A DNA stretch of 64,000 nucleotides from positions 1,984,001 to 2,048,000 of the forward strand of contig NC_079243.1 in the NCBI RefSeq assembly GCF_028009165.1. The letters are read 5' to 3'. This stretch comes from Akanthomyces muscarius. Its lineage: Eukaryota > Ascomycota > Sordariomycetes > Hypocreales > Cordycipitaceae. Under the pieces are notes generated by a model, which made no database searches, had not been told where the DNA came from, and worked only from the letters and a program-made list of their open reading frames with translations. Positions 55,178 through 64,000 of the stretch are shown piece by piece (within the stretch, counting starts at the first letter, position 1; each line of letters starts with the position of its first letter). The position numbers were made by a program, and so were the translations under genes.

Positions 55178-57586
55178 ATGACTTCGTCCTTTGCGGTTCC
55201 GTGTCCGCCCTTTCGCATTACTCTTTCCCAGTGGGACAGAGTGTTTCCGCATTGGGGCAAGATCTTCCCGCCGAAGGATGCCGTCCGCGTCTACTGCTTT
55301 GCTGTGGCGCCTGATGTAGACAAGCAGGCAATTGTCAACCAGCTTCATTTGGCCCTTCAAAGCACCGTGCACAAGATTCCATTCCTCGGCGGAGCGCTTG
55401 TCTTGCCATCCGCAAAGGATAAGCCGTGGGATGTTCGCCTCGTATCAGATGGCGCTGCTCGTTTAGACGTCCAGGACCTGTCCGACCGACAAAGCTTTGC
55501 AGAGCTAGCCAAGTTCAAATTTGCGCAGCATATGTTTCCACAGGACATCTTCCCGCCCGTCAACGATGCCCTGCCGCCAGGTAGTCGTGTAAGCCTCTGC
55601 CGCATACAAGCCACCTGGATCGATGGCGGCCTCTTACTGGTCACCTCGGTCAACCACACCGTGGCAGACGGCCGCGGCGTTACGGAAATTGTCAAGATAT
55701 TTGCCGACGCATTCTGCAAAGCGCAACTAGGCGAGATATCAGCAGCTCCCGCCACAAACCAGGAGGAGTATGTTTCCGACAGAACCCAAAGCCTTGCTGG
55801 GAGCGGCACGCCAGGCTCTGTCGACGCATACGCTGCTTGGACTTCGGCGCCTGCTATTACAACCACGAAACAGGCCAAGGTCCAATCCTGCTCTCGCGTG
55901 TACCGAATCGACCCCGACGCTCTCGTGGCGCTCAAGAACGCGGCTACGTGCACGCCCGCCTCGGCTGCGAGCCGCCTCTCTACAAATGATGCCATTTCAG
56001 CCTTTATCTGGCGCAGCGTGCTCCTGGCTCGTCACAGGGCAGGCCTTGTTAGCGCAAATGAACTCTCACACATTGCGCAGCCCATCGATTACCGAGCCAA
56101 GGTCGGCCTCGACGGAGCCTACCACGGCAACGTCATGTACATGACCCAAGGATCTTTGCCGTTTTCCGAGCTATCGCACCCTCGCACCGGGATCGTCACC
56201 GCAGCCCAGGCTATCCGAGCCCAGGTCCAGAGCGCTAGCGCAGACAAGTTTCGAGATATGCTCGCCCATGCTGAGTACGTGGAGAACCGCGCAGACTGGC
56301 GGCTGCGCATCGTCGACGACATCCTCACTTCGGGCCTCATCGTGACGAGCCACTTCAGGTTTCCCCTCTACGATATTGACTTTGGCCCGGCTGTCGAGGG
56401 TGGGCGCGCGAAAGCGTTTCGCTTCCCTGCTCGCGAGAGCATGATTGGCACCGCCGTCATCTTCCCCCGGCTCCCAGACAGCAGCTGCGAGTTCATGGTG
56501 ACGGAGCAGCTATCCACCATGAACCTGCTTGCCGCCGATGACATGTTTTGTCAGTTTACGGGCGTCGAGCACAGCCCTCTGCCGACTACTCCCCCGATGA
56601 GCCAAAGCTTCCCGCCAACGCCAGCGCTATCGGACATGGACAGCAAGCCAGGCCAATCCGTACATTCGGAGCTGAGCCCACCGTCAGCGCCGGGGACCCA
56701 TGGTCTCGGCCTTCTTGGTGAAGCAGGAGAAGCCTGTAATCCCGAACAGCTGCATATCAGTGACTTGCCGGCCCTGCACACAGGCACTATCCGCGTTATT
56801 ACGTTGAACCGGCCACGGGCCAAGAACGCATTTACGGTGCAGATGATGCACCAACTCTACCGCGAGCTGGATAGGATTCACACCGAGTGGGCAAGGGGCG
56901 TTACGGGCACTCGCGTCTTAATTCTAGCCAGCGCCTTGGACGACGTATTTTGCACCGGCGCGGATCTGAAGCAGCGGCTCGTCATGAACGACGCGCAAGT
57001 GGACGAGTTCCTCGGCGCCATGCGCAGGACGCTTGCACACCTCGAGACGCTGCCCATTCCGGCCGTTGCCGCCGTCGCCGGCGCGGCCCTAGGCGGTGGA
57101 CTCGAGCTGGCCTTGTGCTGCCATCTACGCGTCTTTTCCAGCGGCGCCGTTGTCGGCCTGCCCGAGACGAGACTGGGCGTCATCCCCGGCGCTGGCGGCA
57201 CTTACCGTCTTCCGCGTGTTGTCGGGCTAGGTCACGCACGAGATCTCATCCTTACAGGGCGGCGCGTCGGTGCCACGGAAGCGCTCGCAATGGGTCTCTG
57301 CGACCGCGTTGTCGACCACGATGACGGGGACATGGCTCTTGGGATTGGCGGCGGCGGCACTTCAGCCGCGACTCCACGACAAGCCACGCTGCAAGCCGCC
57401 ATCGAACTGGCTCGCGAAGTGTCGGCCGGCGCGCCCCTGGCAATCCAGGCGGCCATGACTGTGCTGTCGTGCGCATCCTCTACGATGGAGTCTACGGCGT
57501 ACGCATCGCTGCTGCACACGGCGGACCGCATGGAGGGACTGATGTCTTTTCGCGAGAAGCGGCCGGCGCGCTTCGTTGGAAAGTAG
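55178..57586 (+). CDS. Acyltransferase / enoyl-CoA hydratase fusion protein
   Basis: One uninterrupted frame of 802 residues from the ATG at 55178 (chosen because MTSSFAVPCPPF aligns with the paralogue; the frame is open to an ATG at 55112). Residues 1-462: BAHD-like acyltransferase with HTVAD (His160, Asp164) and DFGPAVE. Residues about 463-537: Pro/Ser-rich linker. Residues 538-802: crotonase-fold domain with NRPRAKNAF, CTGADLKQRL, GAALGGGLELAL (Glu643) and LPETRLGVIPGAGGT (Glu663). The two Glu are 20 apart, as in active hydratases; the sequence resembles AUH-type 3-methylglutaconyl-CoA hydratases. Likely it hydrates or dehydrates an acyl-CoA and passes the acyl group to a hydroxyl of the polyketide. 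Not a fusion I know. Confidence 0.85.
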   Translation: MTSSFAVPCPPFRITLSQWDRVFPHWGKIFPPKDAVRVYCFAVAPDVDKQAIVNQLHLALQSTVHKIPFLGGALVLPSAKDKPWDVRLVSDGAARLDVQDLSDRQSFAELAKFKFAQHMFPQDIFPPVNDALPPGSRVSLCRIQATWIDGGLLLVTSVNHTVADGRGVTEIVKIFADAFCKAQLGEISAAPATNQEEYVSDRTQSLAGSGTPGSVDAYAAWTSAPAITTTKQAKVQSCSRVYRIDPDALVALKNAATCTPASAASRLSTNDAISAFIWRSVLLARHRAGLVSANELSHIAQPIDYRAKVGLDGAYHGNVMYMTQGSLPFSELSHPRTGIVTAAQAIRAQVQSASADKFRDMLAHAEYVENRADWRLRIVDDILTSGLIVTSHFRFPLYDIDFGPAVEGGRAKAFRFPARESMIGTAVIFPRLPDSSCEFMVTEQLSTMNLLAADDMFCQFTGVEHSPLPTTPPMSQSFPPTPALSDMDSKPGQSVHSELSPPSAPGTHGLGLLGEAGEACNPEQLHISDLPALHTGTIRVITLNRPRAKNAFTVQMMHQLYRELDRIHTEWARGVTGTRVLILASALDDVFCTGADLKQRLVMNDAQVDEFLGAMRRTLAHLETLPIPAVAAVAGAALGGGLELALCCHLRVFSSGAVVGLPETRLGVIPGAGGTYRLPRVVGLGHARDLILTGRRVGATEALAMGLCDRVVDHDDGDMALGIGGGGTSAATPRQATLQAAIELAREVSAGAPLAIQAAMTVLSCASSTMESTAYASLLHTADRMEGLMSFREKRPARFVGK

Positions 57587-58576
57587 CAAAACATAATCCA
57601 AGATGAAGGACACCATCACCACATGACCAGCATACCATTTACGTCGCCTCGAGCATTGAAAGGAGCGAGCTGAATGGAGCCCAAAGCGAGCTTTGAGAGG
57701 GGGACTAAGCACAGCGCCTCGCAGTGCCGCACACTGTGGAAAGCTCGGAAAAATCAAGGGTCGTAACAGGGTCAAGGCCCGACCCCTGTTCACTACCAAA
57801 AACACGTGTAAATTAGGAGATTTTCTTTGTATCTTAGCCTAAAAAATAGAAGGCCCATCTGAACAAATTCGAGCTTCCGAACCATAAGTGCTTTGCGTCG
57901 ATGACCTCAAGGTGCTCATCTAAGTACCCATTTCTCGTCATATCTAATGTAAATAGAGTTGTAAATAGCAAATAGCACCACACTACTGTACATAGGACTC
58001 CATTTCACATGTTTGTGAATCGGCCAAACCGTATAACATGGTTCTCCCAGCTTTGTCAATGGCACTTGTTCACGCAGCCTTACCATGAATCCTACTTCGT
58101 CTTCAACCAGGCTTAATCCCGGTCAAAAGCTCATTTCAACACGCCCGTCGCGGATTTTGCACGCGGACGAGAAGCTAACTCCGGCCATGCTTCATCAGGC
58201 TCGAGACACCGCCGCGCTAAAGCAAAACAGGCCGTGGCGTCATCTCGGATCGGCTCCTTTCTGCCAATCACAACTTGCCGTGGGCGAGTGGTGGAAATAA
58301 GGACCCGATCGGAAGCGCCCGCAAAAAGGGGACCAAAGTCGCCGTTAAAATCGCACGAGAGCCTTGGCGCCAGAACTCAAGATCGAACCAAACTTGGGTT
58401 CGGCGTCTATTCTGCAGCGCTGTCTTATGAGCCTCGACATCTACGCCAATTACGCTGCTTTGTCCCTCGATCGTTGTCACGTGCGACAGTCAGCTTTACA
58501 CAGATTCCATCTATTCCGCTTCCAATCTGCTATACCAGCCCTATACAGAGACAACGAATAGAGAAACAAAAAAGAA
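57587..58576. promoter_or_regulatory. Gap holding the exporter gene promoter
   Basis: About 990 bases. A CACGTG E-box-like hexamer lies near 58478, about 100 bases before the exporter ATG. No gene is seen; short frames lack motifs. Confidence 0.4.
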
Positions 58577-60409
58577 ATGACGGTGGACGAAGTCGCGGCG
58601 CCGCCCAAGGCAGTTGTGCCCGAAAACGAGAAAGAGAAGCAGGATGAAGTCGCCAAACCCGCACCGCCACCTGCCGGGCCGCCCAGTATCACGTATCCCG
58701 GCGTCTGGCATTACTCTGTTTTGGCCATTGCGCTGCTGCTGGCCATGTTTCTCGTTGCGCTCGACATAGTGAGTATGACCTCACTCCGTGGTGGTAGCTG
58801 GCGAGCACTAACACGCGCAGAGTATCATTGCCACAGCCATCCCAACCATCACGGCCGAGTTTCACAGCGTCAGCCAGATTGGTTGGTACGGCTCGGCCTT
58901 CTTCATGTCCCTGGCTGCTTTCCAGGCCTTCTGGGGCAAGGCCTACAAGTACTTCGCCCTCAAGGTTGTCTTCCTCACCTGCATCGGCATCTTTGAAATC
59001 GGCAGTCTGATTGCAGCCCTCGCGCCCAACAGCCACGTCCTCATCCTGGGCCGAGCCATCCAGGGCCTCGGCGGCGCAGGCATCACCGGCGGCTGCTACA
59101 CTATTTTTGCCTTTATCACGCCGCCCAAGAACATGCCTGCCATCCTCGGCCTCTCCTCGTCCGTCTGGAGCTGTTCGTCCGTGCTCGGCCCTCTCCTCGG
59201 TGGCCTCTTCACTCAGGACGTGACGTGGCGATGGTGCTTCTGGGTCAACTTGCCCATTGGCGGCACCACTATGCTCATCTTGTTTTTCTTTTTCAAAACG
59301 CCCGCTCATTCGCGCATGGCTCACACCACCTGGAAAGAGGTACCTTTCCTCTTTGACTTCCCCGGCATCGTCACCATTGTCGCCGCGCTCGTCTGCATCC
59401 TCCTTGCGTTCGAAGACGGCGGCGTGCTCCGTCCCTGGACCAACAGCGTGCCAATCGGCCTCGTTGTCGGGTTTGCCCTGCTCATGGGCCTGCTGGTCGT
59501 CATAGAGTGGAAGCAGGGAGAAAATGCCATGATTGTGCTGCGCATCATGAAGCGCAGAACCATCTTCATCCTTGCCCTCTTCAATCTCACGGCCCAGGCA
59601 GCCGGTTTTGCTCGTACCTACAATCTGCCCATTTACTTCCAGGCGGCGCAGGGCACCTCGCCCTCCCAGTCTGGTATCCGCATGCTGCCCACGGTGCTCA
59701 CGACGTGTAAGACTAGTTCCCTGATATGAAGTTCTCAACTGCATATTAACGCAGCTTTCCAGCTCTGTTTAGCTTTATTGGATCCATTGCGCTCGGCAAG
59801 CTAGGCTATTACAAGCCGTTCCTCTTGGTTGGGGCTGTCTTTCTAACTGTTGGCTCCGGCATGCTCTACACTCTCGAGCCTGGTTCGTCTGCCGCCCACT
59901 ACATTGGCTACCAAATCCTAGCCAGTATTGGCTCTGGCCTTGTCATTCAGATTAATGTGGTTGTCGCGCAGGCCATTACGCCTCGTCCAGACATGGCCGT
60001 GACCATTGCCCTCGTTCTGTGTAAGCTCCATCATAATGATTTGTGGACTTGATTTTGTTTCTAACCTCATACAGTGTGGCAATTCGTTGGAGGCACCATC
60101 GGAGTCTCGGCGGCCCAGAACATTCTCAACAATGTCCTACTGAAGTCGCTTCCCATTGATAATCCCAACATTACGGCCGCCAAGGTCCTTGCTGCTGGTA
60201 CCACGTCGTTGCACGATGCTTTTCCCGACCCTGTCGATTTATCCATTGTCGTCAATGCCTATATGAAGGGTATTCGTGCTGCCTGGATCTGGGGCATCGT
60301 GTTATCTGGTCTCGCCTTTTTCATTGCGTTTGGTGCCGAGTGGAGGAGCATCAAGGTCGAGGATGTTAAAAAGCGCGCAGAGAAAAAAGCTGCTGCGTCT
60401 CAAGCTTGA
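58577..60409 (+). CDS. MFS exporter, 14-TM DHA2 type
   Basis: Exons 58577-58768, 58821-59706, 59763-60020 and 60075-60409 give 556 residues. A charged cytosolic N-tail precedes about 14 membrane segments. Family marks: ALDI-SIIATAIPTIT in TM1, WYGSAFF, LGRAIQGLGGAGITGG, and motif C as GPLLGGLF followed by WRWCFWVNLPIGG. This is the AflT-like group of toxin and metabolite efflux pumps in the plasma membrane. The position in the cluster suggests export of the product or self-protection. The second intron has a near acceptor at 59754 and a better-framed one at 59762; the latter restores the helix. Confidence 0.9.
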
Positions 60410-60865
60410 CCCAGAACTCCGGCGATATGTGTTTTCAAACTTGTGAAGGCCGGATACCAAGAGAACTACTTCTTACTATAGCTCACTCGTCAAGTTTAGC
60501 CACTGTACGCTGAGCGATTAGCAATTGGCTACTCGTTGTAATTTATATTAATCTCCTCTACTCGTCCGCTCGCATTCTCTATTGATACCTTCGTTGCGTG
60601 TTCAAATATGAAGTAGTGTATTTGTCCTGTCGGTGATATCTAATTGTAGCGGACCTATTCGGCTACATTGTTAACCGGTGACTATTTTGTGCCCCGTCTG
60701 AAACTAGCCTATTTACCGATGCTGGTGGCCACCGGACGCGACAGAAGGGCCGCTGGGTAAGCTCCGATGCAGTATAATACTCTAACTAGACATACCTAAC
60801 TCTTTATCACTAGCAAGAGCTATACCCCGAGCCAAAACAGCAAGTCAGCCAGAAATATCGCCCGG
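60410..60865. promoter_or_regulatory. Upstream region of the O-methyltransferase
   Basis: About 455 bases between the exporter stop and the methyltransferase start. No named site is found. Confidence 0.4.
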
Positions 60866-62311
60866 ATGACGTCAGGACCACTTACTTTCATCGCGGAGCA
60901 GCTCCTTGCTGATGCGAAGCTGCTAGACGCCTACGCAGAAGCCAATGGCTTAGATGCCGTCGATTTCTCAAAGGAGTCCCTGTCGGATCTGCCGCTGGAC
61001 ATGGAAAAGACTCGTTATTCCATTATTGATCGAGCCCAGAATCTCAGGCGACTCGCACAAGGCCCGCGTGACCTCCTGTTTGAGCTACTTAACCATGTTC
61101 GTCACCAAGAAATGCACAAGGAAAGCCGACCAGTTTCTAACGTCCTTTTCCTTTCCAGTTTACTGATTTGGCCAACCTACATTTCATATACCACTATAAT
61201 GTGCCAAAGCATGTGCCACCAAAGGGCGACATCTCCTACGCAGACTTGGCGGCTGCCATCTGCCAGGATGAGATTCTCGTGCGACGCATGCTGCGCGTCG
61301 CTATGATGAACCGACTATTTATCGAAACAGAGGATGGCCATGTTTCACACTCTGCCGCGTCAAGAATTCTTCATGCCGAACCTGGGGCCATGGATTCGTC
61401 TGGGTTCCTCCTAGAGGAAATGTTTGTGAGTATTCAACACGGTCCTTTGTTTCCGTCGCATTCCTGCTGATATGCGTCATAGCCCGCTGCCACCAAGATG
61501 ATTACTGCTTTGAACAAGTATCCCAACTCGGGCGAGCCCAACGAGACGGGATTCAACATTGCATTTGATACGGACCGCTCCTTTTATCTAGAGCTAGAAG
61601 CACATCCCGAACGAGCTCGTCGCTTCGGGTCTGCAATGCGCTGGATGTCCCAAGGTGGCCGCTTCAGTAACCAGCATCTTGCGCGGGGCTACAATTGGGC
61701 GGAGCTGGACCGCCCAGATAGCGTCGTGGTTGACATTGGTGGTGGCCACGGTGCCGTCTCGATTGCCCTGGCCAAAGAAACAAAGAACATTCGTTTCGTT
61801 GTGCAAGACCTGCCCGTTTGCGCAACTCAAGGAGCCGAGAGGCTGGATGCGGCGCTCAAAGACAGAGTTACCTTTATGCCACACGATTTCTTTCAAACAC
61901 AGCCCGTCGTCGGCGCCGATGTCTACTTCTTCCGCTACATCTTGCACAACTGGTCAGACAAGTACGCTGAGAAAATCCTGAAAGCGGTGATTCCATCCAT
62001 GAAGGAGGGCTCGCGTATTCTGTGCGTCGAGTTTCTCCCTGGCGAGGAGTCTACGACGCAATGGACCAAGAAGCAGCCATAGTAAGTGTACTTCTGCTCA
62101 AGGTGCTGTGCCAAAGCTAATCTCGCACAGCAACATGGACATGATCCAGGCCATCGGATGGAACTCGATTGAGCGAACCGGGCCCGATTGGAAGCGGCTG
62201 TTCCAAACAGTCGACACTAGGTTGCAGTATATGGGCACGGTAACGCCACCTGGCTGCTCAGTGTCGCTGATTGAGGCGCGGTTGGAGTCACAGCCTAACG
62301 GAGTGCATTAA
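60866..62311 (+). CDS. SAM-dependent O-methyltransferase (COMT-like)
   Basis: Exons 60866-61096, 61159-61425, 61483-62081 and 62131-62311 give 425 residues. N-terminal helices and a winged-helix dimer domain precede the SAM-binding motif VDIGGGHGAV (about residues 249-258), QDLP, and the catalytic base His321 in FRYILHNWSD. The joints restore NH-FTDLANL, EEMF-PAATKM and QP-YNMDM. Intron 1 uses a rare GTTCGT donor. The family methylates phenolic hydroxyls, so it should act on the aromatic polyketide. All key residues are intact. Confidence 0.9.
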
Positions 62312-62613
62312 CCACTAAACGAAAGTTGAACGCCCCCGATTCCTGTCTCGGGGAATTAGCTGGGCTGGTGGCGTCACGACTACCTTGCACGATAGATAAG
62401 ACTCGGAATCGAATAACCAGTGTGGCTTGCCAAGTAAACTGGCCGATGCGTAAGCCTAATATTTAGACCCTGTGTTTAAGTAGCCTCCCTGCATCCGCAA
62501 TACTACCTCGCAAAACGTAGCGACGCCTTTGAGATCATCTTACTGCAGGAAAAAGCACAGAATATCCTGAGTTCGGCCCCCTCCCCCTCCCCGTCTTTCT
62601 TCTTGTTTCCACC
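62312..62613. promoter_or_regulatory. Upstream region of the FSH hydrolase gene
   Basis: About 300 bases. A C/T-rich tract (62578-62611) stands just before the ATG. Nothing else is recognised. Confidence 0.4.
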
Positions 62614-63483
62614 ATGCGTCTTGAACCAGAGAACAACCACCACCTCCCGCGAATACTGTGCTTGCACGGTGGCGGTACGTCTTCGGAGATTTTCCGACGA
62701 CAGTGCCGAACCCTGATTCGACTCATTGCACCATACTTTCGCCTCGTCTTTGCCAACGGGCCCTATCCGTGCGAAGTTGCCGGGCCCGACGTTTCGGCAG
62801 TCTATGCGAGCTACGGGCCCTTTCGTCGGTGGCTTCGCTGGCTGCCGGAGCACCCCTGGGTGGACAATGCAGATGGCGCTAACGCGATAGAGGCGTCCAT
62901 GCAAAGCGCAATGGCTCAGGATGATGCCCAGGGCGGTCGTGGTGACTGGGTTGGGCTAATTGGCTTCAGCCAGGGTGGCAAAGTCGCCGCCAGCGTGCTG
63001 CTTGAGACGCAGGTCCGCGCTGAGACTGCCGCGCGGCGGCCCAGCTGGGCTACAGACTCTTCTCCCGTATGGTTTGCTGGAGTACAGTGGCGTTTCGGCA
63101 TCCTGCTGGCTAGCCGAGCGCCAATTGTCGCCCTCAGTGACTTAACCATGGCTCTAGACGGTGTCGGCTTTCCCAGTGATCTCTTCTCCCAGCCGCCAGT
63201 GGTGGGGGACCATGTCGAGAATGACCACCGCTTGAGGATACCTACGGTCCATGTTCATGGCACTCGCGATGCGGGTATAAAGTATCACCGTGCCCTGCTA
63301 CAAGATTTCACAGCTACGACGAGCGCGGAGCTGGTGGAGTGGGAAGGGAATCATCGGGTGCCTATCAAGACGGCCGAAGCGATGCGTATTGTCGAAGCCA
63401 CGCTTAGAGCAGCCAAGGTACGTGAAACAGTGCTGTCGTCTAGTCGCGGAGGTGACGACTTCCGCTCACGCGATCAGGTTTGA
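62614..63483 (+). CDS. FSH-family serine hydrolase (LovG/OVCA2-like)
   Basis: Single exon, 289 residues. It starts with ILCLHGGGTSSEIFRRQ, the FSH pattern, and has the nucleophile Ser119 in GFSQGG. The acid is the Asp of HVHGTRDAG and the His is in EGNHRVP. FSH members in polyketide clusters act as release thioesterases (LovG is the known example) or hydrolyse ester intermediates. Since the PKS has its own C-terminal esterase, this one may edit stalled chains or remove an acyl group. It is the last gene before the AT-rich repeat and is intact. Confidence 0.87.
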   Translation: MRLEPENNHHLPRILCLHGGGTSSEIFRRQCRTLIRLIAPYFRLVFANGPYPCEVAGPDVSAVYASYGPFRRWLRWLPEHPWVDNADGANAIEASMQSAMAQDDAQGGRGDWVGLIGFSQGGKVAASVLLETQVRAETAARRPSWATDSSPVWFAGVQWRFGILLASRAPIVALSDLTMALDGVGFPSDLFSQPPVVGDHVENDHRLRIPTVHVHGTRDAGIKYHRALLQDFTATTSAELVEWEGNHRVPIKTAEAMRIVEATLRAAKVRETVLSSSRGGDDFRSRDQV

Positions 63484-64000
63484 CAAGAGCTAACATTTTA
63501 TATAGAGAGCGGGCATAAAGGTTTCCAATTTTAAAAGTTAGAAGAGCTTAGAGGATATATATAAGGTTTTTTATGAAATACCATCAAGTTTTATTTTTTA
63601 ATATATTATGAACAAATGTTGTATGCAACCAGCCAAGTCAGGTGCTCTATCAGGGCACTAGCAGCGAGGTAGCAGCTATGGGTACTGGAAAACGCCTAGA
63701 ACCACCAGGACAGGGCGAAGGCAGTCACATAACGATAAGCTAGCAGACATATAGTAAGGAGCTGCCCGCAACCTCGCAGGGAGCAGGCAGCGATAATTCC
63801 AATCGTTATCGCCGACGACAAGACTAGCCATGCATTTAGCTAAGTGTGGCGTGTCTTACATTCCAATTAACATGTCTTAGGATAAGCTTATAAGAGTAGA
63901 ACTCTTAATAGTGAAACTATTACTTAGATTAATTAATAAAGATCTAAACTACTTAGTTATTAGAATACTCCCTTCTTAAGTACCTATCTATCTCTCTATT
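63484..64000. repeat. Right-hand repeat border
   Basis: AT-rich DNA with a GC-normal pocket (about 63620-63850) that has no frame of note, then a dispersed repeat copy running out of the window. No gene is seen. Confidence 0.6.
63891..64000 (+). repeat. Dispersed repeat, copy B (runs off the window)
   Basis: Matches 31881-31990 over 110 bases in the same orientation, differing only by transitions. The sharp left edge at 63891, also seen in copy A, suggests the true end of an element or of its long terminal repeat. Confidence 0.9.

Noticed and set aside
56560..56790. Two-gene model splitting acyltransferase and hydratase
   Set aside because: No stop, splice pair or promoter-like gap in the linker; the frame is continuous and ATGs in the linker lack upstream stops.
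58689..59744. 351-codon open frame on the minus strand
   Set aside because: Lies antisense to the conserved exporter exon. It is rich in charged residues with no family motif, a common shadow of GC-biased codons in membrane protein genes.
1..64000. tRNA or rRNA genes
   Set aside because: I looked for tRNA T-loop patterns and rRNA-like stretches and saw none that I could fold into a cloverleaf; a tRNAscan run would be decisive.

Overview
The window is nuclear DNA of a filamentous ascomycete (Pezizomycotina, most likely a Sordariomycete and possibly Hypocreales). The reasons are short introns of about 48-68 bp with GT..AG borders, Zn2Cys6 regulators, a non-reducing polyketide synthase (NR-PKS) cluster, and repeats eroded to AT by C-to-T / G-to-A change, as repeat-induced point mutation (RIP) does. 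I rebuilt gene models by joining open frames across introns. The joined models keep frame and their lengths divide by three. The species cannot be named from sequence alone.

Region 1 (1-26.6 kb) is ordinary gene-dense sequence. It starts with the end of TRM44. A group with a catabolic flavour follows: intradiol ring-cleavage dioxygenase, alpha/beta hydrolase, secreted CE1 esterase, Zn2Cys6 regulator, Dal5-type permease, pirin and a secreted beta-lactamase-fold protein. Housekeeping genes come next: PDCD5, COQ4, a ketopantoate-reductase-like protein, the exosome cofactor Rrp47/Lrp1, a protein kinase-like gene with an in-frame stop, a CX9C mitochondrial protein and an ER-type UBX protein.

Region 2 (26.6-37.4 kb) is a mobile-element island. 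It holds the last third of a LaeA-like methyltransferase, a Fot1/pogo-type transposon with perfect 44-bp terminal inverted repeats around a RIP-destroyed transposase, a dead DUF6601 gene, a 650-bp non-autonomous hAT-like element with an 8-bp target duplication, and about 4 kb of AT-rich repeat.

Region 3 (37.4-63.5 kb) is a biosynthetic gene cluster. Its core is a 2599-residue NR-PKS (SAT-KS-AT-PT-ACP-ACP-CMeT-esterase, four exons), divergent from an EthD-domain protein. Around it lie a 2-oxoglutarate/Fe(II) oxygenase, a protein resembling an AflR C-terminal domain without a DNA-binding domain, a BAHD-like O-acyltransferase, a full AflR-type regulator, a second acyltransferase fused in frame to an enoyl-CoA hydratase, a 14-TM MFS exporter, an O-methyltransferase and an FSH/LovG-type hydrolase. 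A reasonable reading is a C-methylated aromatic polyketide that is oxidised, O-methylated and esterified with an acyl group whose CoA thioester is worked on by the fused hydratase. No cytochrome P450 or flavin monooxygenase is seen. The window ends in a second copy of the repeat found at 31.9 kb, so the cluster is bracketed by related RIP-mutated repeats.

The most unusual observation is the acyltransferase/enoyl-CoA hydratase fusion. The DNA-binding-less AflR-like neighbour comes next.
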